DNA of 64,000 nt from NCBI GenBank assembly GCA_031216915.1, contig CM062289.1, positions 449,090,910 through 449,154,909 of the forward strand, given 5' to 3'. The stretch's first letter is position 1. Every line of letters begins with the position of its first letter. The notes under the pieces were generated by a model. It saw only the letters and a list, made by a program, of their open reading frames with translations, was not told where the DNA came from and did not search any database. The position numbers were made by a program, and so were the translations under genes. This DNA is from Pictodentalium vernedei (taxonomy: Eukaryota; Mollusca; Scaphopoda; Dentaliida; Dentaliidae). Below are positions 42,603 through 53,115 of this stretch, in pieces.

Positions 42603-42640
42603 GTTTTTATTATCATTATTATTATTATTACAGGATTAAA
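42291..42640. repeat. microsatellites: GA, ATT and GTT
   Basis: A short GA run at 42290-42302, CA-rich DNA at 42398-42430, an ATT tract at 42508-42565, a GTT tract at 42566-42602, and a further ATT run at 42618-42630. The ATT to GTT switch produces a poly-Leu ORF that is not a gene. Confidence 0.92.
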
Positions 42641-43525
42641 CAAATTCAATATCAGGTACTTATATATATACTCTCCCACTGGATATGCAGAAAAGCTCAA
42701 TGTCCTTAAAAAATGTTCCCAACTTCTATATTTCTGCTTTATGGAGGTAAATTTCCGTTGCATGGAAAATTATGGTTAGGGAACCTTTTATACAGATGAA
42801 TGAGGATTGGATTATAACAGCACATTCAAAGTGGGATAAAACAATCAATATAATTTCTACAACGCGATTCCAGTTTTACAGAATAAACTGATACGATCAT
42901 CTGTCAAGTGTTCTGTTTTTCTAATACTTTATATTAAATTTTCTCATGAAATCTTTATGATACTATGTTTCACAAAATCACTTTTTTCTCTCTTGAGTGA
43001 GTACCATCAACTTTGTCACCATCTATCCAGTAAATAAAATAAACGCAGTGATGCTTTTTGGGGGTAATGCGAGGAAACGCCGTCTCCTTTACTTTTTTCT
43101 TAGGGGGAGGGGGGGGGGGCGTTGCTCCTCCACAACTTCAAGGCCCGGAATAGCTTGTTCTTAACTAATCCAACACGCAGTGCAGCAAACAAGACGATGG
43201 GGTGCTCGCTGTGTTCAACACAGCGCGAACACTTCGTTTTGCCATCTGCATTACAGGGCAGGATTTACGACTAGGCAAGCCTGACAGTTGCTTCCACAAC
43301 AGGGGCCTCCACATATTTCATGAAAAGAAAAATTGTAAGGAAAAATGTAAGCTGACATGAACACCACGCACGTATCAATGAAAATCATATTCTGCGCGTT
43401 TTACGCCCTGCATACGCAGGCCTTATTGTATTTGTTTGCGAGTGGTAGAAACAACTAACTGGTTGTTTTCCTGGCATTGTTCAGCACACCGTCAGTAGAA
43501 GGAGAGCGATGAAACGGTCCGGTTG
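42641..43525. other. non-coding stretch with a G run
   Basis: A G-rich run at 43105-43120. No open frame of interest and no repeat ends resolved. Confidence 0.4.
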
Positions 43526-44095
43526 GGAGGATCTCATGAGGGATCTCATATGTGACGTCATGCCATGTGACCCAGTGGCGCCATGTTTGGTTGTCATGGT
43601 AGCCCGCGTGAGCAGCCATCTTGTGACGTCATATCCGTAGTGATACATGGTGTTAGTACGCAGCGCGTGTTAGGGTGATACGTGTTTCCGTCGTCCATTT
43701 TGTATACTAGATGTCGGCATCTTGGTTTCTATGGTAGCACGTGGTTGCTGTGTGACTCAAAGGCTTACAACAAGACATGGGTATGTTCGGAGGGTGTGTT
43801 CCTTTGTACAAGAGTAATTTCCCGATTCGCAGAATTACCACAAACAACCCGACAATCTCCCAAAATTACCAAAAACGACTTTATTTACTACAGGTTTTAT
43901 CCACTTAGCACGTAGTGCTATAGTACCGATGGGCACCGGGGGTACGTTTGATTGAACAGGAGTAATTGACTGGCTCGGATACTTAGTAGAATTACCACAA
44001 ACAGCCCGACAAGTTGTACTATTTTGAATTCTTTCAGAATTCTCTGCTTCTATCTGTATATGTATTCCATTAGAGTAGGAGAGCCTATCGACTGG
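43526..44095 (+). repeat. left arm of the long inverted repeat
   Basis: Contains two TGACGTCA sites (43553-43560 and 43624-43631) and GCCATCTTG directly before the second. Shared blocks with the right arm include CATCTTGGTTTCTATGGTAG and GCACGTAGTGCTATAGTACC. Confidence 0.82.
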
Positions 44096-44340
44096 ATTAA
44101 CTTTGCTTATTGTTACTATATTTAGCCTTTCTGGTCTGTTCTTGTTAGTTCTAACCTTATTCCGAGTATCCTTGCTGTTTCAATTATCTAGATCACCCAA
44201 GCAGTTCACTTTCCTGGCACTAACTAACCAATCAGATTGCTTGATTCCCCATAATCTGTATGCAGAGTGATCTCCCTTGTGTATATCAAAAACCTATATC
44301 ATTCCCAAAACCAATAAGTTGTCGAGTTGTTACTGAAGTA

Positions 44341-44755
44341 ATTGCTCCAACGACTCGAAGCCCATCGAGCAAATGAGCTTTAGAGTAATTACTCGATCGA
44401 CTGTTTCGACATACTGCTCTTCGATTCTTTTCGGTATTTGAGGGTACCTATGGCCCGGTATTGTATTATGTGAGGATACTTTTTATAGGATACTTATCTA
44501 AGGATACCATTACTTGTTTGGCCCAGCCTTCTAGGCCACACCAGGACATACCTATACCAAATTTTCCCAATAAGCTATTGAACAGTTACTGAACAGTCAT
44601 TGCTCGAATGACTCGAAGCCCATCGAGCAAATGAGCTTTAGAGCAATTGCTCGATCAAGTGACTCGCACATACTGCTTGAACGACTCGAAGTCTACCGAG
44701 CAAATGAGCCATAGAGCAATTGCTCGTCCGAGTGACTCGCAGATACTGCTCTTTG
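44341..44755 (+). repeat. three units of a 78-bp repeat rich in GAGCAATTGCTC
   Basis: Units at about 44341-44420, 44600-44678 and 44679-44755 share GACTCGAAGCCCATCGAGCA and AATGAGCTTTAGAG. The last two are tandem. Each is partly self-complementary. Confidence 0.78.
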
Positions 44756-45567
44756 ATGCACAAATATCTTGCCCCAAGGGTACGATGTCATACCCACAAC
44801 CGACCGTGGATAAGTTTTCTCCCATCAAAATGCCAACGTAGCATCATTTGAGAGAGCATGTGCGACCCGATATGCTTTACGATGCGTTTTCGTTGAAAAA
44901 ATCAAAATATATTTTCAGAAAAGGCAACTGCATGTTTTGTAGAGACCTATGGTACATACTGGAAAAATGAACGGCATTTTGCACGAAGCCGAATCTATTT
45001 GTGTTTTGGCGGATTTATGACCACCATGTTCGCTTCTAAATTAACTGACCGCTTGAAAGCTTCCGGGGGAATAAAAGAAAGCGTTCGATTCGCGTCCAGC
45101 CAAAAAGTCTGTAATCTGAAATTAGTTGTTCTTTCTACACATACTTTTACTCTTTCAACATGGTACGCTTAATTTTTGCATAAAATAATAATCGGCGGTC
45201 GGTCAGATTAGCAAACAACAGAAGGAATAATCAATAGCTGAGGAAGGCAAACACGAAATTAACCCAACAGCCCCACGAGCCTTTAGAAAACCTTTCTCCA
45301 AACTAACAGCAACAACTAACGCGCGATCTCACATTGGCGTTAGTGTTTGCTATTTAGTTTAGCAGAAATCTTGTCAAGATGTAAACTGCATGCCCCTCTA
45401 ATCAAATGTGGATGCAAGCATAACTTTTGAGTTGAACCTGACTGACAAAAATGCGGGGTTAGGAATTTATAGTGCATTATTTTGTCGTAAGAACTGGTAA
45501 GTGCGTCCCCGTATTTTACAACTCACCTAACCGCCATAGCCCAAACGATTATTGCATGATCTTGCAG
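44756..45567. other. interior of the long inverted-repeat unit, non-coding
   Basis: No coding or repeat signature recognised. Confidence 0.4.
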
Positions 45568-45571
45568 TTAA

Positions 45572-45846
45572 CCCTTTAACCAACGTAACGGCCAAAACCG
45601 GCCAGCGTTATTCACAAAAATCGCCTATTAATTTTCATTACTTTTTTCATTTTTTGTCTCAAAAACATAGGTTATGACCCCTCTTCGGAACGAGCACGTC
45701 GAGCTCGTTCCAATGAGGGGTCATAACCTGAAGCTCGTTCCAATGACTGGTCATAACCTATGCTTTGGAGACAAAAAATGAAAAAAATTAGTTATTCAAG
45801 AATTTTGTTTGCAAGTGTCGTCTGCTTTTCATGTTAGGTAAAGGGT
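45572..45846. mobile_element. piggyBac-like MITE, shell B, with duplicated right arm
   Basis: TTAA at 45568-45571; the right target has mutated to TCAA (45847-45850). An extra AAGCTCGTTCCAATGACTGG between the core and the right arm is a second copy of the right core arm, which makes this copy about 30 bp longer. Confidence 0.88.
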
Positions 45847-46036
45847 CAAAATGCCGGGTAAGTATTCGTTTATAATAGACCATTATTTTCAATATTTCAT
45901 GACTATTACACACCATACCGAACTTCTATTATTACGAGTACTTACACAAACCATCAAAGTGTTTTTTTCTTTGATGTTTTCTCTTCTTCTAGCTGTCTCT
46001 TGCTGACGAGATAAACTGACATTTTGAGACAGGCTG

Positions 46037-46442
46037 TTTTTTTTATTAGGGTTTAACGACACATTAATAGCCAGGGTCATATCATGTCGGTGACAGTTTT
46101 ACGAGTGGAGGAAGCAAGAGTATCCGGAGAGAACCATCGAGCAACGACGAGCAGCTGTCAGGTCTCCAGCATCGTAACTCTGAACTCTGCATCGCGGCAC
46201 AGGCAGGGTTAGATTGGTTGAAGACATGCGCACTTTCGACGTGCATTACGCCTTAGTACACAGCGTCATCGTGCCCCCATGTAGGCAATCGGGGTTAAGT
46301 GCCTTGCCCAAGGACACAACGCGAGAGCGCGAATCAGTCGCTGAAATGGTCAACCATCCAACTATATTAACCGCCCTCGACGTTGCTTAACTTCGGTGAT
46401 CTGACGAAAACCGGTTACCGCGACACCAACGCGTCCCCTGGC
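46037..46442 (-). mobile_element. 5S-rRNA-headed SINE, full length with target duplication
   Basis: Flanked by GACAGGCTG on both sides (46028-46036 and 46443-46451), a perfect 9-bp duplication. On the minus strand: the 5S-like head (CAGATCACCGAAGTTAAGCA), the common body (GGCAAGGCACTTAACCCCGA, GCTGTGTACTAAGGCGTAAT, GGTTCTCTCCGGATACTCTT) and a short A/T-rich tail. It has a pol III internal promoter of 5S type. The tail lacks the long AATA tract of the copy at 15596. Confidence 0.9.
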
Positions 46443-46686
46443 GACAGGCTGGATAACGCTCGAGCAAATGAAGCAACTTACCTCCCTTGTATTACCTATA
46501 TCTCATGATTTATCTCTCTTTTATTACCAACCTCTCATATTTCACAACGAACCGTCGTCAATTGAAATTCTTCTTATTTATTCGTGTGTAATCTTCTAAT
46601 GCGAATGGACGGATCTTTTTTGGTATATTAAATAACCCGTAATCTCCAAAAAAGTTTTTCTCATCATCTTCAGGTTCTTAGCTTAA

Positions 46687-46927
46687 CCCTTTACCCAACG
46701 CAGACGATATCAAAATTTATTATTTGAAATTTCATTTTTTCCAATTTTTCAAAACATTTCCACAAAACCATATCATGTGGCCCCTCGTTGGAACGAGCTC
46801 ATCGAGCTCGTTCCAACGAGGGGTCAAATGATATGGTTTTGTTGAAATTTTTTGAAAAATAATGTTTTTTCAACTGCTGAATTTGTATGTTACGCGGGCG
46901 GATGCGGGCGATTTGTTGGGTAAAGGG
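46687..46927. mobile_element. piggyBac-like MITE, shell A
   Basis: A well-preserved copy, TTAA at 46683-46686 and 46928-46931. The core centre reads GAGCTCATCGAGCTC. The right arm has CAAATGATATGG where shell A usually has CACATGATATGG. Confidence 0.92.
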
Positions 46928-47308
46928 TTAAAATCTCCTTGTGTTTAATTCACACACTGATTACAACGTTTTGTTCTCAGCCTCTCATTTGAGATTGTAA
47001 ACGATCCGCCCTTCCTCTTTCACCCTCTAAGCATATTTCGCACACCATCTTCTAATTTTGTTTCCAATCCTCAAAACGAATGCTTATCTGACACTGGGAT
47101 TGTAAAAGGTTTGTTCTTGAACTTCCATTTTTACATTTCCAAAAGTGTATTTTCCGTGCTCACATCGAGAGAAAATAATATTTTTTTTCACAGTGGTATC
47201 ATCTTCCTTATTTTTAAGAAAACAGATTACGATACACCGGAGGGAACAACGGTGATCTGAAATTTGTATAAATTCAGACGTGATTCGGAATACGTTGGAA
47301 CGCCTTTC

Positions 47309-47411
47309 ACAGCACAGTCGTTGTGGTCTGGTCGTAATCCACTAATGCATTTAACAGGTAATACAAATCATCAGCAGCAAAATTTTAATTAATGAAGCAC
47401 CGGGTTGTACC
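47309..47411. repeat. dispersed repeat R1, copy 1
   Basis: Matches 52981-53115: CACAGTCGTTGTGGTCTGGT, CAGGTAATACAAATCATCA and AATGAAGCACCGGGTTGT. The last block recurs at about 47440-47460. Family unknown. Confidence 0.65.
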
Positions 47412-47455
47412 AGATTATTCCTTTTATTATTGTTTGGATTAATGAAGCACCGGGT

Positions 47456-47560
47456 TGTATTTGATTAGTGTTTGGAATCTAGTATTATTACGCCCGTGGA
47501 AATGTTGCCCACCCGTGGGAAGTGAAAAGCAGTCCACGGCAGCCATACTGTACATTTTGA
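47456..47560. repeat. dispersed repeat R2, copy 2
   Basis: Counterpart of 83-195. It follows R1 directly here, so R1 and R2 may be parts of one element. Confidence 0.62.
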
Positions 47561-47671
47561 TACAATACGCTAGACACTTCAAAATGATAATATTTATGCT
47601 AACCTAAGACTAAGAGTGATTAAGAGCACCTGCCATCACTGGAGCATTTTATACGTTCAAACTTCAAAAGC

Positions 47672-47823
47672 GTGTCTAAGACGCACTAGACCTTCCCTGG
47701 TTCTGTTCAAAAGCCCGGGAGGGGATAGGTGTCTAAGACGCACTAGACCTTCCCTGGTTCTGTTCAAAAGCCCGGGAGGGGATAGGTGTCTAAGACGCAC
47801 TAGACCTTCCCTGGTTCTGTTCA
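47672..47823 (+). repeat. 57-bp tandem repeat, 2.7 units
   Basis: Starts at 47672, 47729 and 47786. Units are essentially identical (GTGTCTAAGACGCACTAGAC ... CAAAAGCCCGGGAGGGGATA). 57 is a multiple of three, so the frame stays open without implying a gene. Confidence 0.92.
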
Positions 47824-47984
47824 ATGGGAAGCACATTGATACATGGATTTATAAATGACATTTCCTTTATTCTCGCGTCTTCATGAATGCGATGGGTAGT
47901 GTTTAAGGTGCACGTGTGTGTACGGGTGTGTGTGGGGGGGGGGGGGGGGAGGGGCAGAACAATTATATAATAACAAACCTGTTG

Positions 47985-48624
47985 CAATTGATATCCTCTT
48001 CTACTCTACTGGGGTATACTCCAGAACAAACGAACAGGGTCTGGTAGATGAAAACTATAGCATAGATAAAAGCAGAGGATTCTGTAAGAATTCGACATAG
48101 TACAACTTGTCAGGTGGTTTGTGGTACTTCTTCGAAGTAAACGAGGAGTCTGCAGGAGTCCGAACCAGAAAAAAAACTACTCTACTTCAATCGAACTTAC
48201 CCCCGGAGCCCTTCGGTACTATAGCACTACGTGCTACTGTTATAAGCCATGGTCCTAAAAAGGATTCTAGGGAAAATCCGAGCCAAGCAAACAATTGTTG
48301 GGTCTATTTGGGTAATTCTACGAATCGGGAAATTACTCCTATTCATTCGAACACACCCTCCGAACATACCCCAGTCCTATTGTAGGCCTTTGGGTAACCA
48401 CATGCTACCATAGAAACCAAGATGGCGACCTCCAGTATACAAAATGACTGGCGGAAACACGTATCACCATAACAACACTCGCAGCGCATGCGCACTGACA
48501 CCACGTATCACTATGGGGATGGCGTCACAAGATGGCCGCTCATGGAGGTTACTCTGACTACCAAAGATGACGTAACTGGGTCACGTGTCTATGACGTAAC
48601 ATGAGATCATCCATGAGATCATCC
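47985..48624 (-). repeat. right arm of the long inverted repeat, with promoter-like motifs
   Basis: Contains AAGATGGCGACC (48419-48430), GCGCATGCGC (48484-48493), GGCGTCACAAGATGGCCGC (48520-48539), GATGACGTAAC and CACGTG (48582-48587). Known consensus sites: YY1 (AAGATGGC), NRF1 (GCGCATGCGC), CRE (TGACGT) and E-box (CACGTG). It may act, or have acted, as an internal promoter of the repeat. A G run at 47934-47950 lies just outside the inner edge. Confidence 0.78.
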
Positions 48625-49126
48625 AAATGGGGTGAATAGCCCGAGACCTACTACTGGCGTTAAGAGTTCGCCATTTGTCGCGCGTATAGCAACCAGTACT
48701 TAGAATGACCTTTGACCTCAACTGACTCACTTCAGACGTGGGTAAATGCCGATCAGAACTGTTACGCAGTCTTCAAGATATATTCAGTGATAGAATATGG
48801 GACGAAATCATTATCGCCATCAACATTCGGGGTACATGGAAGTTTAATATTCGATTACCCTGAAACAGCTTTTGTGTCACGCCATAAATTATAATCTAAT
48901 ACCACCAAGTGCATAAGCCATTTCTTTTTGGTATTTGTGTTTTGATCTGGATACGGTTTGTTCTATTTATTCAACTTCATTTTGCTGAAATGAGTTTCCA
49001 CGGGCATTATTCACGTCTAACATTAGGCAGCCATTAAACGACATTTTTTAATCTGACCGACAACATTTTGTTGCGGCAAAATGTTCTTCAATAATTGTAA
49101 GGTTAATTCGGATATAGGACTTAGTG
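48625..49126. other. non-coding stretch, nothing recognised
   Basis: No features seen. Confidence 0.4.
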
Positions 49127-49244
49127 CAGTGGCGGATTATCTTAGCCTGTAGCCCCGGGCTCAAAGCTCCTTTTTCAAGGAAGCTGTTTCTTCACAAAAG
49201 GGCCCTGGAGAAAATGAGCTTTGGGGATCCTAGATCCGTCACTG
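49127..49244. mobile_element. short CAGTGGCGGAT-type MITE
   Basis: 118 bp with CAGTGGCGGATTATCT at the left and TAGATCCGTCACTG at the right. The inverted ends are clear, but the flanks do not form a duplication. Confidence 0.62.
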
Positions 49245-49551
49245 AAGGAGCCGGTGCTTATGGAGAAATATTTTTAGTGGGTTATTCTGTAAGTGTCTAT
49301 ATAAGTATCAAAACGTCACCGTTGAGAGTGTATTTATTTATATATTGGCGTTTAAGGTAATTTTTAGCATCTAGGCTATATCACGACCTCAACATAGATA
49401 GGTAGTCAAGTTCAGCCAGTCTCTTATGCCAATAATGTCCGTTTCAGATGAATTCCACCCAAGGCGTTGTTCCTTGCCCTAGTTTTCCAGTAAAGTAGAA
49501 ACATGTTTACCTCAGTACACTTCCCGGTTTTCCCAAAGGGGGTTTGATAGT

Positions 49552-49692
49552 GTGCACTCTAAAGCCAGGAGGATTATTAAAAAATAGACCCAAATCAAAT
49601 GGGTTGAGTGAATATGGACCCAATTAGGTTCATATTTACTCAGCTCAGTTGATTTGGGTTGATGTTTAACCTAGCTCATTTTAGAGTGTATT
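49552..49692. mobile_element. inverted-repeat MITE, GCACTCTAAA ends
   Basis: The ends GCACTCTAAAGCC and TTTTAGAGTGTA are complementary. The interior has CCCAAATCAAATGGGTTGAG facing GTTGATTTGGGTTGATG. No target duplication is clear. Confidence 0.62.
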
Positions 49693-49709
49693 AGATATGC
49701 CCATTTCAC

Positions 49710-49985
49710 CAGTGACGGCGCCAGAAATTTTTTTGTGGGGGGGGGGGGGGCAACTAGGGGGGCAGACTCCCATGAAGGGGGCAAATACGTAAAGGATCAT
49801 ATCATTACTTTGTTATGAGGTAGTCCAAACTTGGACCCAAAGTCCGTAATATACTTTTTTGGTTTGGTACGTCCTGTGGACGTACCAAACCAAAAAATTA
49901 TTTTACGGACTTTGGGTCCAAGTTTCGACTAAATGTAATGGTAATTAGCGGTCCTCCTTTCAAACAATCCTGGATCCGCGTCTGG
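49710..49985. mobile_element. CAGTGACGGCGCC-type MITE with internal palindrome
   Basis: Left CAGTGACGGCGCCAGAAATT, right CCTGGATCCGCGTCTGG. 49720-49826 is shared with 27846-27955. 49828-49925 is a separate near-perfect palindrome (arms ACTTGGACCCAAAGTCCGTA) that is absent from the copy at 27846, so it may be a secondary insertion. Confidence 0.7.
49828..49925. repeat. 98-bp palindrome
   Basis: Arms of about 47 bp around GTACGTCCTGTGGACGTAC, interrupted by small A/T differences. It lies exactly where the related sequence at 27955 diverges. Confidence 0.82.
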
Positions 49986-49998
49986 TGGGTCTGTGCGT

Positions 49999-50059
<61 letters not shown>
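49999..50059. repeat. GA dinucleotide microsatellite
   Basis: About 28 GA units. A shorter GTGT/GAGA tract follows at 50253-50280, and poly-G runs at 50332-50402. Confidence 0.92.
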
Positions 50060-50061
<2 letters not shown>

Positions 50062-50331
50062 CCCGTCTGTCATAATGCGAAATCCATGAATTTTTTTAGA
50101 CAAGGGATATGGATAGACATGCCTTTGTTGGCTCATAACATAATTACAACTTATAAGTATCTGCATCCGAGTCTTTAAATCTCTACTGCCTGGATGTGTT
50201 CATCAGCTAGCCTGAGGCTTTGGGCTAAGTGTGTATGGGAATAAAAAAAAGAGGTGTGTGTGTGTGTGTGAGAGAGAGAGTGACTGAATGTGTTTGTGTG
50301 TGAGGGTGGATGGAAATGCATGCGAGATGGT

Positions 50332-50446
50332 TGGGGGGGGGGAGGGGAATTGGGTGGGGGGGGGGGGGGGCAAAGCCTTCGTTGGGGGGGGGGGGGGGGG
50401 GGAATGCCCCCATGCCTCCCCCCCCCCCCGCGCAGCGTCGCCACTG
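50332..50446. repeat. poly-G/poly-C tracts with a CAGTGGCG-type end
   Basis: Three G runs (50332-50342, 50358-50370, 50385-50402) and a C run, then GCGCAGCGTCGCCACTG, the complement of a CAGTGGCG terminus. Likely the end of a G-rich MITE. Confidence 0.65.
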
Positions 50447-51080
50447 CATTTCACGCTTTATCTATCTAATCTTTCATCACGTTCGTTTTTTAACTCGTGA
50501 ACCAACTTCAGTTTTGTTCACAAGCTCACGATCGTAAATAAGCAACAACTAGTGGTATTCTCCCATAAAATTTGTGTAAATTTTGTCGAATGCCTCCAGA
50601 GACCAGATCAGATTACTTTTATTGGGCCTCTACAAATCAACTAAACTTCAAATGAATGCTGAATTTAATGGTTTTTACGTCCAACGTATTTTTTTAGCAG
50701 CATTTAAAATTTAAATTATCTCTCAGTGTATTGGCCATTTAGAACCAAATTTGCAGCATTGTTGTTTCCAATTTGATTCGAAATTAAATTTAGCATTAGA
50801 TTCCGTTTCCAATCCACGTTGAAATTCTCATGCCGTCAATATTACCATCAATCCTAATAAACGCGGATTAATTTTGAATGAACTGATCATATTCAAATCA
50901 AGATGGTTCTTGACTTCTTTCGTTCGCCACTGAACTCTGTGCGCTCATTATATTGAGATGACAAACTGAAGATGTGCGAGATGGTCGAAGCAGCTCCTGA
51001 GCAAGACAGCACCGACAGCTGCCGAATGGTTTTGCACGCATATGGCGTTCAGGTTCCATGGTGATTTGTTACTCTTTCAC
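50447..51080. other. non-coding stretch, nothing recognised
   Basis: No features seen. Confidence 0.4.
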
Positions 51081-51084
51081 TTAA

Positions 51085-51276
51085 CAAATTCATAAGTAAA
51101 AAAAAAGAAATTCAAAGAATTTCAACAAAACCATATCATGTGACTCCTCATAGGAACGACATCGTCGAGCTCCTTCCAATGAAGGGTTACATGATATGGT
51201 TTTGCTGAAATTTGCTGAAAATTTTTAAAATATATTTAAAATAATAAATTTGATGTGGTCTGCGTTGGGTAACGGA
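51085..51276. mobile_element. piggyBac-like MITE, shell A, degenerate
   Basis: The right target TTAA is at 51277-51280 and a left TTAA at 51081-51084. The left outer segment is lost or rearranged. The arms AACAAAACCATATCATGTGA and complement survive; the core has decayed to GGAACGACATCGTCGAGCTC. Confidence 0.82.
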
Positions 51277-51488
51277 TTAACCCCTTGCGAGTCCATCAGC
51301 AGAACAATGACACTGTCCATCACGCAAAACCCAGAAGCTTACGAGGAGGAAGAAGCAACGGAAGCAAGGAGGTCACCGAGAGTCAGTTCATCGCCCAGCC
51401 TGGCAGACTGTTGGAGTGTGTTATTGGTTCCAGGCATGTAAAGTCTGTCACTTGTGATGTTGTTGTTGAGTGAACTGTCTGACGGTCT

Positions 51489-51960
51489 TCAACTGAAAAT
51501 TTCAGATGGTTGAAAAATGGAAATCATAGCTTCGCCTTTCCGACCAACTGAAATATTCCAGACGCTTGAGTCTAGGCGTAGGCAATGGACTATTGAAGGG
51601 TTAGACTGGTTCCAGACCATAACATTGTAGAATCCCTTCCACAGCATTTGACTGGTGACTTGAGATCTTGGAAGTGCGTATGTAAATACCTTTACATGGG
51701 ACCGCATCAACAAATCATGGTCCACTATATCGGATGTTGCTAGAAAATCCAGGAGAATCAGTGACAAGCCCCTCCTTTATGTTCCCATTGAACAATGTCA
51801 CAATGTCCCTCCACCGGGACCGGCTCTGCATTGAAAATGCTCGTGCTCTCTAAAATACCAGTTCCACACAGATGGTTCTTGTGTTGTGGAGCGAACACCT
51901 TGCTCAACAGTTCACACTTGAATATACTAATAATTGTCCTTCTATAACTACCACAAAATG
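51489..51960 (-). pseudogene. decayed reverse transcriptase fragment
   Basis: On the minus strand SLILLDFLATSDIVDHDLLM resembles the LLDxSAAFDTVDHxLL block of Jockey/CR1-like polymerases, preceded by a decayed DIVQW...KGG stretch. The rest of the 92-codon frame shows no polymerase motifs. Confidence 0.5.
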
Positions 51961-52471
51961 TTAATCACCACCGTTGCATTTTGCCTATCAGTTCTGGCTT
52001 CCCGAGAAAGGAGAGTCTCAACTTTACCAAATTCTTACACCCGGGCTCTTTAGTCTTTTCGGGGTATTCAAATAACTTGAACTACCCGAAAGAACAATAA
52101 ATAAGGCGTTCAAGAGACGCCACTCGAATACCTCTGGCCAACCGAGGAGTATACCCGAGAAGCGCGTTTATTTGACTGAACAAATAACAAGTGTAGTTTA
52201 GTTACCAACCTCGCTGACGGTATTTTGGGGATTTGAACAGCCTGTCCGTGCTGTCACACAACGCACAGAACAAGCTGTTCAAATTCATGAATACCTCCAA
52301 CTCGATTAGTAACTATTACATACCTATCTTAAACGAGGCTCGCGTGTTGTGCGCCTAAAACCCATTGCTGGCAACTCCCTTTGTTTCAATAACTCTGTTA
52401 TTCAAAAGAATCAATCACCACCACGAACAATAAATATGCATTATTTTTTTTTTAAGAATTACACTGCATTC
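51961..52471. other. non-coding stretch, nothing recognised
   Basis: No features seen. Confidence 0.4.
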
Positions 52472-52475
52472 TTAA

Positions 52476-52720
52476 CCCATTTACCCAACGTAACTGCAAA
52501 AACCGGCCAGCGCTATTCTCAAAAATCGCAAATTAATTTTCATTATTCTTTCATTTTTTTGTCTCAAAAACATAGGTTATGACCTTTCGTTGGAACGAGC
52601 TCGTCGAGCTCGTTCCAACGAGGGGTCATAACCTATGTTTTTGAGACGAAAAATGAAAAAAAAAAATTATTCGAGAATTTTTTTTGCAAGTGTAATCTGT
52701 TTTCCGTGTTAGGTAAAGGG
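52476..52720. mobile_element. piggyBac-like MITE, shell B
   Basis: TTAA at 52472-52475 and 52721-52724. A complete copy in reverse order relative to 63859. The core centre is GAGCTCGTCGAGCTC. Confidence 0.92.
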
Positions 52721-52980
52721 TTAAACGAATGATTGGGCATCCCTTTGAATAATATACAGTTATTGTTCCAATGAAAGCATTCATAGCCATCTGACCGAGC
52801 TTTCAGCCGGGTTTCTACTGACACACACGTGCTGTTTTCTTCCATGAGCTATCCCCAACGATATCTGTTTACATATTAAATTTTAATTCTCTCCAATGTG
52901 ACGAAATTATTTAATTTTTTCGCTTTTAGAACAACAATTTAATGAGGGTGGATTTTACGTCACGTAATACTCTCCACCTA

Positions 52981-53115
52981 CAGTACAGTCGCAGTGGACT
53001 GGTCGCATAACCCCCCGCGTGGGCAGTGATGTCCACGCATGCGTTTACCAGGTAATAAAAATCATCAACAGGACAATTTTAATGAATGAAGCACCAGGTT
53101 GTTTTTGATACCCCC
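52981..53115. repeat. dispersed repeat R1, copy 2
   Basis: Counterpart of 47309-47411; it contains GTCCACGCATGCGTTTACC where the other copy has a shorter segment. No R2 follows here. Confidence 0.62.

Larger units (their letters stand above)
43526..48624. mobile_element. 5.1-kb unit with about 600-bp inverted repeats
   Basis: The left arm (43526-44095) is matched in reverse by the right arm (47985-48624) with roughly 75-80% identity by eye and a 35-bp gap. Outer edges are GGAGGATCTCATGAGGGATC and the diverged complement. The 3.9-kb interior carries no transposase and contains later insertions (MITEs at 45572 and 46687, SINE at 46037). It may be a non-autonomous long-TIR transposon or two copies of one repeat in inverted orientation. 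No target duplication was found. Confidence 0.75.

Noticed and set aside
42447..42779. 110-codon ORF with a long poly-Leu stretch
   Set aside because: Read-through of ATT/GTT microsatellites.
43526..48624. LTR retrotransposon
   Set aside because: The long repeats are inverted, not direct, and no gag/pol, primer-binding site or polypurine tract was seen.
50175..50454. Proline-rich ORFs
   Set aside because: Translations of poly-C tracts and TG/GA microsatellites.
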